From Desulfoprunum sp. (lineage in GTDB: Bacteria > Desulfobacterota > Desulfobulbia > Desulfobulbales > Desulfocapsaceae): a DNA stretch of 5,387 nt. This document shows positions 1 to 5,387 of this stretch, in pieces. The DNA lies in the NCBI GenBank assembly GCA_030696435.1, contig JAUYSF010000431.1, forward strand, positions 1 through 5,387, written 5' to 3'. The position numbers and the translations under genes were made by a program. The notes beneath the pieces were generated by a model. The model was not told where the DNA came from. It did not search any database and worked only from the letters and a program-made list of their open reading frames with translations. Each line of letters begins with the position of its first letter. The first letter of the stretch is position 1.

Positions 1-1
1 C

Positions 2-1465
2 CGCCTTCTCGGTGGTCGGATTTTCCTCGAAAGCAGCGAAGGCGTCGGTAGCACCTTCACCATCCTCCTGCCTGAACGCTACGCCCCTGTCGGTCTGAAG
101 GCCGGCTATGCCATAGACGAAGCTGGGCCAACTGCCGGGGAAGCGGCCGAGGACGTCGCTCAGGCGAATGACCGACGAGAGCCGGCACAACATCTGGTGC
201 CAAATCGAACCACAACTCCTCTACCCGTCATACCCCTGCAGGAGCCACCGGAAGGAATACTCAACGATGACCGGCGATCCATAACACCCGAGGACAAGTC
301 CCTCCTCATAATCGAGGACGACCGGAAATTTGCCGAAATCATGCGCGACTTCGCCCGGGAAAAAGGGTTCAAGGTCATTGTCGCCGAAAACGGTGAGTCC
401 GGTCTGCACTTTGCCGATTATTACCACCCCAGCGCCATCATCCTGGATATCGGCCTGCCGGGTATCGATGGCTGGGCGGTCATGGAACGTCTCAAAGAAA
501 ATCCGACACTCCGCCACATCCCCGTGCATTTCATGTCAGCGGCGGACAGTTCTCTCGATGCGATGCGCAAAGGGGCCATCGGTTTTCTGACCAAACCGGT
601 AAGCATTGAAAAGATTGAAGAGACCTTCGGTCGGATCGAGTCTCTTCTCACCAAATCGGTTCGAAAGCTCCTCGTTGTGGAAGACGATTTGATCCAGCGG
701 GAGAGCATCAGACAGTTGATCGGCGGCAGCGATATCGAGACCACAACCGTCGCCACGGGACACGAGGCCTTTGCAGAGCTCAGCCAGGGTGGCTACGACT
801 GCATGATCCTTGATCTCGGACTCGCCGATATGTCGGGGTTTGAGCTCCTGGAAAAGATACGAAAAGATCCGCGCTGCGCAACCGTGCCGGTGATCGTCTA
901 TACCGGCCGCGATCTGACCCTGAAGGAGGAAAACGAGCTCCGGGAATATACCGAGAGCATCATCATCAAGGGGGTGAAATCCCCAGAGCGTCTGCTTGAC
1001 GAATCCGCCCTCTTCCTGCACCGGGTCGAGGCCAATATGCCCATTGAAAAACAACGAATGCTCAAACTCGTGCACGATAAGGAAGCGGTCCTGGACGGCA
1101 AGACTGTGCTCCTCGTCGACGATGACATGCGCAATGTCTTCGCCCTTTCCAACGTCCTCGAAGAGAAGGGCCTGAATATAATCGTCGCCAGAAACGGCCT
1201 GGAAAGCCTTGAGAAACTCAAGGAATACGGAGAAATAGCGCTCGTTCTTATGGACATCATGATGCCCAAGATGGATGGTTATGAGGCCATGCGGGAGATC
1301 AGAAAGGATGCCAGGCTGAAGAAACTGCCGATCATCGCCCTGACCGCCAAGGCCATGATGGGTGACCGCGCCAAGTGCATTGAAGCCGGGGCCAACGACT
1401 ACCTGGCCAAACCGGTCGACACCGACAAACTCATCTCGATGCTGAGAGTCTGGCTCTACTCATGA
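2..1465 (+). CDS. Hybrid sensor histidine kinase, C-terminal part with three receiver domains (5' partial)
   Basis: This is the last 487 residues of a phosphorelay kinase. The frame is open from the left edge, so the GTG at 197 is an internal valine and not the start. Residues 1-24 are the end of the ATP-binding HATPase_c domain: the G2 box G14-x-G16-S-T-F is followed by a terminal strand ending in LLP. A Pro/Glu/Asp-rich linker covers about 25-99. Receiver 1 (about 100-218) has the acidic pair in IIEDD, acceptor Asp149 (ILDIGLPG) and Lys198 (TKP). Receiver 2 (about 220-345) has VVEDD, Asp271 (ILDLGLADMSG) and Lys323. Receiver 3 (about 366-487) is the most canonical, with LVDDD, Asp418 (LMDIMMPKMDG), the switch Thr in ALTA and Lys470 (AKPVD). 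The sensor, any membrane segments and the phospho-accepting His lie outside the window. The stop codon overlaps the cheR start (ATGA), which indicates co-translation. Domain calls are secure; the signal sensed is unknown. Confidence 0.95.
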   Translation, partial: RLLGGRIFLESSEGVGSTFTILLPERYAPVGLKAGYAIDEAGPTAGEAAEDVAQANDRREPAQHLVPNRTTTPLPVIPLQEPPEGILNDDRRSITPEDKSLLIIEDDRKFAEIMRDFAREKGFKVIVAENGESGLHFADYYHPSAIILDIGLPGIDGWAVMERLKENPTLRHIPVHFMSAADSSLDAMRKGAIGFLTKPVSIEKIEETFGRIESLLTKSVRKLLVVEDDLIQRESIRQLIGGSDIETTTVATGHEAFAELSQGGYDCMILDLGLADMSGFELLEKIRKDPRCATVPVIVYTGRDLTLKEENELREYTESIIIKGVKSPERLLDESALFLHRVEANMPIEKQRMLKLVHDKEAVLDGKTVLLVDDDMRNVFALSNVLEEKGLNIIVARNGLESLEKLKEYGEIALVLMDIMMPKMDGYEAMREIRKDARLKKLPIIALTAKAMMGDRAKCIEAGANDYLAKPVDTDKLISMLRVWLYS

Positions 1466-2301
1466 ACACTGAACTCGCTCTTGAAAATGAACGCCTGGAG
1501 ATCAAGCTCCTGCTCCAGGCCATCTTCCTGAAATACGGCTTTGACTTCCGTGACTATACAAGCACCCACATCAAGAGGAGATTGGATAACCGCCTGGGCC
1601 TCAGCGATCTGGCGAATTTCGGCCAGATGCAGCATCGGCTGATCCATGATGAGGCCTTTTTCAACGAGCTGCTGCTTGATCTTTCAATCAACGTCACCGA
1701 GATGTTCCGAGATCCCTGGTTTTATAACAAGATCAGGAATGAGGTCATCCCGCACCTGCAGACTTACCCCTTCATCAAGGTCTGGCATGCCGGTTGCTCG
1801 GCCGGCCAGGAGGTCTACTCGATGTGCATCGTCCTCGAAGAAGAGGGCATGAAGAGTCGAACCCAGATTTATGCCACGGATTTTAACGAGCTGATACTCG
1901 AAAAGGCCCGGGCCGGAATATATCCCATCGAGGTCATCCGCGACTACACCGCCAATTACCAGCAGGCCGGCGGCAAAAGATCCTTTTCCGACTACTATTC
2001 GGCCCAGTACGAACATGTTATTATCAACCAGGAACTGAAGGAAAAGGTGCTCTTTTCCTCACATAATCTGGTGACAGACGGGGTGTTCGGCGAGATGAAC
2101 ATCATCTTCTGCCGCAATGTCCTGATCTATTTTAATAAAGACCTGCAGAACAAGGTGTTGAAACTGTTCTATGACACCCTCTGCCCGGGAGGCTTCCTCT
2201 GCCTCGGCTCAAAAGAAAGCCTGAAGTTCACCGATCTGACCGATGATTTCGAAGTCGTCGCTGAACGGGAAAAAATATACCGCAAGAAACGTCGAACATG
2301 A
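1462..2301 (+). CDS. cheR: CheR-type protein-glutamate O-methyltransferase
   Basis: Predicted SAM-dependent methyltransferase of 279 residues, the usual CheR length. In classical chemotaxis CheR methylates glutamates on receptor cytoplasmic helices. The all-helical CheR_N domain covers about 12-75. It is followed by the family signature NVTEMFRDP at 77-85, the SAM-binding loop AGCSAGQEVYS at 110-120, Asp140 in ATDFN at the end of the second Rossmann strand (expected to contact the SAM ribose), and NIIFCRNVLIYF at 213-224. The loop differs from the common GCSTGEE form (Ala for Thr, Gln for the first Glu), but the fold motifs are intact and I expect activity. The ATG lies inside the upstream stop (ATGA) with no strong Shine-Dalgarno, so translational coupling is likely. 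It overlaps the next gene by 4 bp. With no MCP in view, its substrate may be the neighbouring hybrid kinase; that is an inference. Confidence 0.93.
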   Translation: MNTELALENERLEIKLLLQAIFLKYGFDFRDYTSTHIKRRLDNRLGLSDLANFGQMQHRLIHDEAFFNELLLDLSINVTEMFRDPWFYNKIRNEVIPHLQTYPFIKVWHAGCSAGQEVYSMCIVLEEEGMKSRTQIYATDFNELILEKARAGIYPIEVIRDYTANYQQAGGKRSFSDYYSAQYEHVIINQELKEKVLFSSHNLVTDGVFGEMNIIFCRNVLIYFNKDLQNKVLKLFYDTLCPGGFLCLGSKESLKFTDLTDDFEVVAEREKIYRKKRRT

Positions 2302-2906
2302 GCAAGCGGCAAAAGACAATCGCCAGCGGACAATACCAAGCCGTGGTGATGGGGGTATCGGCCGGCGGGCTACTCGCCCTGTCGAAGATACTCCCTGAAC
2401 TGGACGCTGACTACCCATTGCCGGTGTTGATCGTCCAGCACATGCGCCCGGATTCCGATGGATTTCTCTGGCAGCATCTGGACAAACTCAGCAGGGTGAT
2501 AGTCAAAGAGGCTGAAGACAAGGAAGCAATCCAGCCGAAAACGGTGTATATTGCCCCACCCAACTACCACCTCCTGGTTGAGCCTAACAGGACCCTGGCC
2601 TTGTCGGCAGAAGAACGGGTAAACTATTCAAGACCCTCGATTGATGTACTTTTTGAAACCGCAGCAGAGGTCTATCAGCAAGGTCTTATCGGGGTTATTT
2701 TGACCGGGGCCAATAGTGACGGAACCATGGGTCTGAAAAAAATCAAACACTATGCCGGTCTGGCAATTGTCCAGAGCCCGGACTCGGCGGAATATGACAT
2801 AATGCCCTGCTCCGCCATAGCGTCAGTCGCTGTTGATCACATTGTCCCTCTGGCCAAACTGGGACATTTTTTAAATGCCATTGCCTTTGGATCTCTCCAT
2901 GGATAA
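2298..2906 (+). CDS. cheB: CheB-type methylesterase, catalytic domain only
   Basis: Predicted protein-glutamate methylesterase of 202 residues, containing only the catalytic half of CheB. Family members hydrolyse receptor methyl-glutamate esters and can deamidate glutamines. The catalytic triad is visible: Ser21 in the GVSAGG nucleophile loop, His48 in VQHM and Asp141 in TGANSDGTMG. The conserved IAPPNYH segment is at 85-91. Classical CheB (about 350 residues) has an N-terminal receiver that inhibits the esterase until it is phosphorylated. Here the protein begins about 20 residues before the nucleophile, so that domain is absent. Regulation would have to come from elsewhere, for example by constitutive activity or a partner receiver. 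It starts within the cheR stop (ATGA) and its end overlaps the cyclase gene. The CheR/CheB pairing supports an opposing methylation/demethylation cycle. Confidence 0.93.
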   Translation: MSKRQKTIASGQYQAVVMGVSAGGLLALSKILPELDADYPLPVLIVQHMRPDSDGFLWQHLDKLSRVIVKEAEDKEAIQPKTVYIAPPNYHLLVEPNRTLALSAEERVNYSRPSIDVLFETAAEVYQQGLIGVILTGANSDGTMGLKKIKHYAGLAIVQSPDSAEYDIMPCSAIASVAVDHIVPLAKLGHFLNAIAFGSLHG

Positions 2907-3915
2907 AGCGCCTATCTTGATTGTTGATGATCGCAAGGAAAATCTTCTGACTCTGGAGCGTCTCCTTGAGGGTCCCGATCTGCTGATCGTGCAGGCACAT
3001 AGCGGGCAAGAGGCGCTGACCAAGACCCTTGATCACGACTTCGCCCTGATCCTCATGGATGTCCAGATGCCCATCATGGACGGCTTTGAGACGGCCGAGC
3101 TGCTGCGCGGCAACAAGCGGACCAGGCATATCCCGATCATCTTCGTCACCGCCGCCCGAATGGATCAGGAGCACATGTTCAAGGGTTATGATGCCGGGGC
3201 CATCGATTACCTGCTCAAACCCCTGGAACCGGCTGTACTGAAAAGCAAGATCGGAATATTTTTGGAAATGTACAGCCAGAAACGACTTCTCGAACAGAAG
3301 ACTCGGGAACTTGATGCCAAGATCCTCGAACTTGAAGAACTCCAGCGCAAGCTCGAAGAATCCAATAAAAAACTCCAACATCTTTCCTCAGTCGATGGAC
3401 TGACAGGTCTTTTCAACAGGCGCCATTTTGACGATATCTTTCTTGCCGAATGGAAAAGCGCGGTGCGGAGAAAGAAGCCGATGTCAGTCATCATCATCGA
3501 TATCGACAATTTCAAGGCATACAACGACTCATACGGCCATATCGCCGGAGATATCTGTCTGCAGCAGGTCGCCAAAGGCCTGCTCTCCGCCCTGCATCGC
3601 CCGATCGATCTGGTCTGCCGCTATGGCGGCGAAGAGTTCACGGTGATTCTGCCGGATACCGATGTCACCGGTGCCGAGCTTGTGGCCAACCGGATGCGCG
3701 AGAGGATCAAGGGCCTACAGATACAGCATTCCTCCTCATCGACAGGTGGTTATGTGACCATCAGCTCCGGTATCAGCACAATGTCACCGGAACACGGCCA
3801 ATCTTGCACCGTACTGCTCGATGCCGCTGATAAGGCCCTGTACAGGGCCAAGGCAGAAGGCCGGGATTGTTGCCGGGTCAACTTTGCACCTGTGGGTTCT
3901 CCAGACTCACAGTGA
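2899..3915 (+). CDS. Response regulator with GGDEF domain (diguanylate cyclase)
   Basis: Predicted two-component output protein of 338 residues that makes c-di-GMP from two GTP. Receiver at 1-122: Asp10/Asp11, acceptor Asp54 (LMDVQMPIMDG), Thr84 and Lys107 (LKP). A charged coiled coil (about 126-163) links it to the GGDEF domain (about 164-330). That domain shows DGLTGLFNRR at 166-175, metal-binding Asp201 in IDIDNFK, and the active-site loop GGEEF at 243-247. An inhibitory I-site RPID (234-237) sits exactly five residues before GGEEF, so product feedback is expected. This PleD/WspR-like layout is usually activated by phosphorylation-driven dimerisation. I chose the ATG at 2899 because GGA lies 7 bases upstream (2889-2891), the receiver begins immediately after it, and it gives an 8 bp overlap with cheB. 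An ATG at 2875 would add eight residues. The likely phosphodonor is the hybrid kinase of the same operon. Confidence 0.95.
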   Translation: MDKAPILIVDDRKENLLTLERLLEGPDLLIVQAHSGQEALTKTLDHDFALILMDVQMPIMDGFETAELLRGNKRTRHIPIIFVTAARMDQEHMFKGYDAGAIDYLLKPLEPAVLKSKIGIFLEMYSQKRLLEQKTRELDAKILELEELQRKLEESNKKLQHLSSVDGLTGLFNRRHFDDIFLAEWKSAVRRKKPMSVIIIDIDNFKAYNDSYGHIAGDICLQQVAKGLLSALHRPIDLVCRYGGEEFTVILPDTDVTGAELVANRMRERIKGLQIQHSSSSTGGYVTISSGISTMSPEHGQSCTVLLDAADKALYRAKAEGRDCCRVNFAPVGSPDSQ

Positions 3916-4870
3916 TTTTCCCTGCACCTGAATCTGCCGTCGCTCCTCCCTCACCACCGAACCTTTCCTCATAGTCCCTGCGAAAGCTCTCCACCGCAAC
4001 CTCCTTGGCCTTAGCCTCAAGCTCTAGTGTCAACTTCAGGCCATGCCAGCAAGCGGGAAAATCGGCGATATTGATCAGATCATGATGGGATCGCTTGTCC
4101 CTGCCTGTCCAGTTCTCGCGCGGGCTGGATAGGTGAAAGAGCGGCTCCCGGTCCCAGGTCTTAAGGGCCTCGCCGGTTGCCTCCTGTTCCGTCAAACCAT
4201 CAGGATTGCAGCGATGGTGATGCACATCATAAACCAGGGGAATGCCCGTTTGCCGACAGACCGGTAGGAGATCTGCCGGAGTGTAGGTGCGATCATCGTT
4301 TTCAAAGGCCAGACGGCGACGAAGCCCTGCCGGCAGACCTTCCACCACCTCTGCAAGTCTCTTGAGGGTCGCAGGCTTATCGTGATAGGCCCCGCCACCA
4401 TGAATCATAATCACATCGGCAGCCAACAGCTCCGCCATCTCGTTATGATACAGGAGCTCTCTGATTGAGTTTTCGGTGACATCCGGACGCTGTGAAGAAA
4501 GGAGAGTGAATTGATCGGGATGAAAAGTTGTCCTCAGATTGTTGTCGCTGCTATACTGGCGGCATACCGAAAACTGGCAAAAAAGCTCCCGGGCTCCGGG
4601 CAACTCGTCAAGCCTATATGCCACCTCGGGATGGGTTTTTAAAGGGAGAAATCGGCTTGATATCCTGAAACAGCCGATATTATGCTCGCGGCAATATCGG
4701 AGGGCCTTGAGCAGAGACTGCAGATTATGGCTGATGGAAGATGCGATCATCTTCAGTTGTTCCGCGCGGGCCATTCGCAAGATATACTTTGCCTGGCGCG
4801 TCTGGAAAGTTATGGGTTCATTATGAAATATACAGCAGAGCCCGAGACGCAGTCCGTTTTCAGCTTTCAT
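3878..4870 (-). CDS. uvsE: UV damage endonuclease (UvsE/UVDE family)
   Basis: Predicted metal-dependent TIM-barrel endonuclease of 330 residues that nicks DNA 5' of UV photoproducts and some other lesions, starting excision repair independently of UvrABC. The N-terminal signature RLGLCCIF is at 8-15. Expected metal-site residues by motif are His80, His117 (FHPDQF), His157 (HGGG), Glu190 (FEND), Asp215 and His218 (YDVHHH), His246 (FHLSS) and Glu285 (EAKAKE). Gln120-Phe121 occupies the place of the damage-probing Gln-Tyr pair known from the Thermus enzyme. Position 244, where that enzyme has a carboxylated Lys two residues before the His, is Leu here. The C-terminal tail after about 300 is Gly/Ala-rich, probably disordered, and makes the protein slightly longer than usual. 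The ATG is supported by AAGGA six bases upstream. The gene converges on the cyclase gene and overlaps it by 38 bp. Confidence 0.93.
   Translation of the reverse strand: MKAENGLRLGLCCIFHNEPITFQTRQAKYILRMARAEQLKMIASSISHNLQSLLKALRYCREHNIGCFRISSRFLPLKTHPEVAYRLDELPGARELFCQFSVCRQYSSDNNLRTTFHPDQFTLLSSQRPDVTENSIRELLYHNEMAELLAADVIMIHGGGAYHDKPATLKRLAEVVEGLPAGLRRRLAFENDDRTYTPADLLPVCRQTGIPLVYDVHHHRCNPDGLTEQEATGEALKTWDREPLFHLSSPRENWTGRDKRSHHDLINIADFPACWHGLKLTLELEAKAKEVAVESFRRDYEERFGGEGGATADSGAGKITVSLENPQVQS
3890..3919 (+). terminator. Possible Rho-independent terminator of the signalling operon
   Basis: Bases 3890-3897 (CTGTGGGT) pair with 3905-3912 (ACTCACAG) as an 8 bp stem including one G-T pair, around a 7-base loop. 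The stop codon TGA follows directly, then TTTT at 3916-3919. The stem is only moderately GC-rich and the T tract is short, so it is a weak example. Its position at the end of the last operon gene supports the call. Read on the opposite strand the G-T pair becomes an A-C mismatch and no T tract follows, so it would act mainly on + strand transcripts. It lies inside the 3' coding ends of both convergent genes. Confidence 0.4.
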
Positions 4871-4876
4871 CTGTTA

Positions 4877-4881
4877 TCCTT
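4877..4881 (-). promoter_or_regulatory. Ribosome binding site of uvsE
   Basis: AAGGA on the minus strand lies six bases before the ATG at 4870-4868. It is the clearest Shine-Dalgarno in the window and fixes this start, which also fits the family N-terminus (RLGLCCIF begins at residue 8). Confidence 0.7.
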
Positions 4882-4927
4882 GGGTTTGTATGCGCCTTGG
4901 TCTTATTTACAGCTTTCTTCAGACCCA

Positions 4928-4956
4928 CTCATAGCTTTTAAGAGGAACTGCGGCAA
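4928..4956 (-). promoter_or_regulatory. Candidate sigma70 promoter for uvsE
   Basis: On the minus strand, TTGCCG (4956-4951) and TATGAG (4933-4928) each match the -35 and -10 consensus at four of six bases and are separated by exactly 17 bp. Transcription would begin near 4921, giving a leader of about 50 bases. I see no clear LexA box in the upstream stretch. The call rests on weak matches and spacing only. The -35 hexamer lies within the degraded regulator remnant on the other strand. Confidence 0.3.
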
Positions 4957-5072
4957 AAAGAGGAAGAACTACAGGAAAAGGAGGAAAAACTGGAAGAGAC
5001 TACTATCGCTCTAAGATCCTGCTTGAGCATCGCAGCCAAGACCGACAGGAACGGGAGAGCCGCAAAGCGTAG
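4942..5072 (+). pseudogene. Relic of a PAS/LuxR-type regulator helical linker (frameshifted fragment)
   Basis: This stretch lies in the 272 bp gap between uvsE and the receiver gene. From 4942, frame 1 reads a strongly helical charged segment, EELRQKEEELQEKEEKLEE, then TTIAL up to 5013. Moving back one base (AAG at 5013-5015, frame 3) continues it as KILLEHRSQDRQERESRKA, ending at TAG 5070-5072. Joined, this resembles the LEE-xx-xALKVLLxxRxxD segment that I recall linking PAS domains to a LuxR-type helix-turn-helix in many Desulfobacterota regulators. A TAA directly precedes the segment (4939-4941), no start codon fits, and no DNA-binding domain follows. I read it as a decayed fragment with a one-base deletion near 5011-5016. 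The coding reading is seen in the sequence; the family link is from memory. A chance purine-rich low-complexity stretch is the alternative. Confidence 0.5.
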
Positions 5073-5142
5073 CCGACGAAGTTAACGCTTGATTTGGAAA
5101 TGGACTAAAAGGTATGGCCAGCAGCTCTTGTCCCGGAAAAGT

Positions 5143-5387
5143 TCAGGCCTTGCCCTTGCCTGAGGCCTTCTCTTTCGCCAGGATGATCTTCTCCAGCAGT
5201 TCGTCAAAGTCAACGGGTTTCAGGCAGTAGTCAAAGGCTCCCTTCTTCATTCCGATCAATCCCGCGTTAATTGAAGCATGACCGGTGAGAATGATGACCT
5301 CGATTTCGGGCTTAACCTTTTTCATCTCGGCCATGCATTCGAGTCCATCAAGCCCCGGCATGCTGACATCCATGATCACCACATCAA
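5143..5387 (-). CDS. Response regulator receiver domain protein, C-terminal part (5' partial)
   Basis: The last 80 residues of a CheY-like receiver; the frame is open to the right edge, so the GTG at 5382 is internal. Near the edge is the phospho-acceptor Asp in VIMDVSMPGLDG (sixth residue visible), followed by the switch Thr in ILTGHAS and the conserved Lys in DYCLKPVDFDELLEKI. The MKKGAFDYCLKP stretch resembles NtrC-type receivers. After the last receiver helix the protein ends with a short Lys/Gly/Ala tail (KASGKGKA), with no output domain. It is therefore either a stand-alone receiver of about 120-130 residues or the final receiver of a longer hybrid kinase; the missing N-terminus decides. 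It is on the same strand as uvsE but 272 bp upstream of it, too far to suggest tight coupling. Confidence 0.9.
   Translation of the reverse strand, partial: DVVIMDVSMPGLDGLECMAEMKKVKPEIEVIILTGHASINAGLIGMKKGAFDYCLKPVDFDELLEKIILAKEKASGKGKA

Noticed and set aside
197..1465. A separate three-receiver gene starting at GTG 197
   Set aside because: The same frame is open to the left edge and encodes the end of a histidine kinase ATPase domain (GVGSTFTILLP) upstream, so the GTG is internal.
2743..3381. Long minus-strand open frame (212 codons) opposite cheB and the cyclase gene
   Set aside because: It has no recognisable motif and lies opposite two clearly coding genes; it is a shadow frame.
2875..3915. 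Earlier start (ATG 2875) for the receiver-GGDEF gene
   Set aside because: It adds eight residues with no receiver character; the ATG at 2899 has a better placed GGA and begins directly at the receiver.
4870..4941. Hydrophobic segment (SVILGFVCALVLFTAFF) in plus frame 1, directly before the relic, as a membrane anchor
   Set aside because: It continues an antisense frame of uvsE, is cut by TAA at 4939-4941, and overlaps the uvsE leader and Shine-Dalgarno; probably chance.
4682..5014. Plus-strand open frame of 110 codons across the uvsE start, ending in a Lys/Arg-rich stretch
   Set aside because: Most of it is antisense to uvsE. The basic tail is the out-of-frame reading of the GAA/AAG-rich relic, whose frame 1 reading is far more protein-like.
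5065..5090. Inverted repeat AAGCGT / ACGCTT as a terminator
   Set aside because: The stem is only 6 bp with a 14-base loop and there is no T tract on either strand.

Overview
The window looks like a chromosomal segment of a Gram-negative environmental bacterium. The flavour of the proteins suggests Desulfobacterota or a related delta-type lineage: a large multi-receiver hybrid kinase in one operon with cheR, cheB and a receiver-GGDEF gene, and a small NtrC-like receiver protein nearby. This placement is inferred from protein style and gene order and has not been tested by a search.

Positions 1-3915 (+ strand) are one tightly packed signalling operon. The 3' end of a hybrid sensor histidine kinase with three C-terminal receiver domains (entering from the left edge) is followed by a CheR-type methyltransferase, a CheB-type methylesterase lacking a receiver, and a receiver-GGDEF diguanylate cyclase with an intact inhibitory site. 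Every junction overlaps (4, 4 and 8 bp), so the four proteins are probably made together by coupled translation. The likely output is c-di-GMP, with receptor-style methylation and demethylation acting as an adaptation layer. No MCP, CheA or CheW is present in the window. A stem-loop followed by a short T tract lies at the end of the cyclase gene.

Positions 3878-4870 (- strand) encode a UV damage endonuclease (UvsE/UVDE). It converges on the signalling operon and overlaps its last gene by 38 bp. It has a good Shine-Dalgarno and a plausible promoter.

Positions 4871-5142 contain no intact gene. They hold a short frameshifted relic, on the + strand, of what resembles the helical linker of a PAS/LuxR-type regulator. 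Positions 5143-5387 (- strand) are the C-terminal part of a receiver-domain response regulator that runs off the right edge.

Most of the window is recognisable biology. The items most worth following up are the methylation enzymes paired with a hybrid kinase, the leucine at an expected metal-ligand lysine position in UvsE, the convergent overlap with its stem-loop, and the regulator relic.
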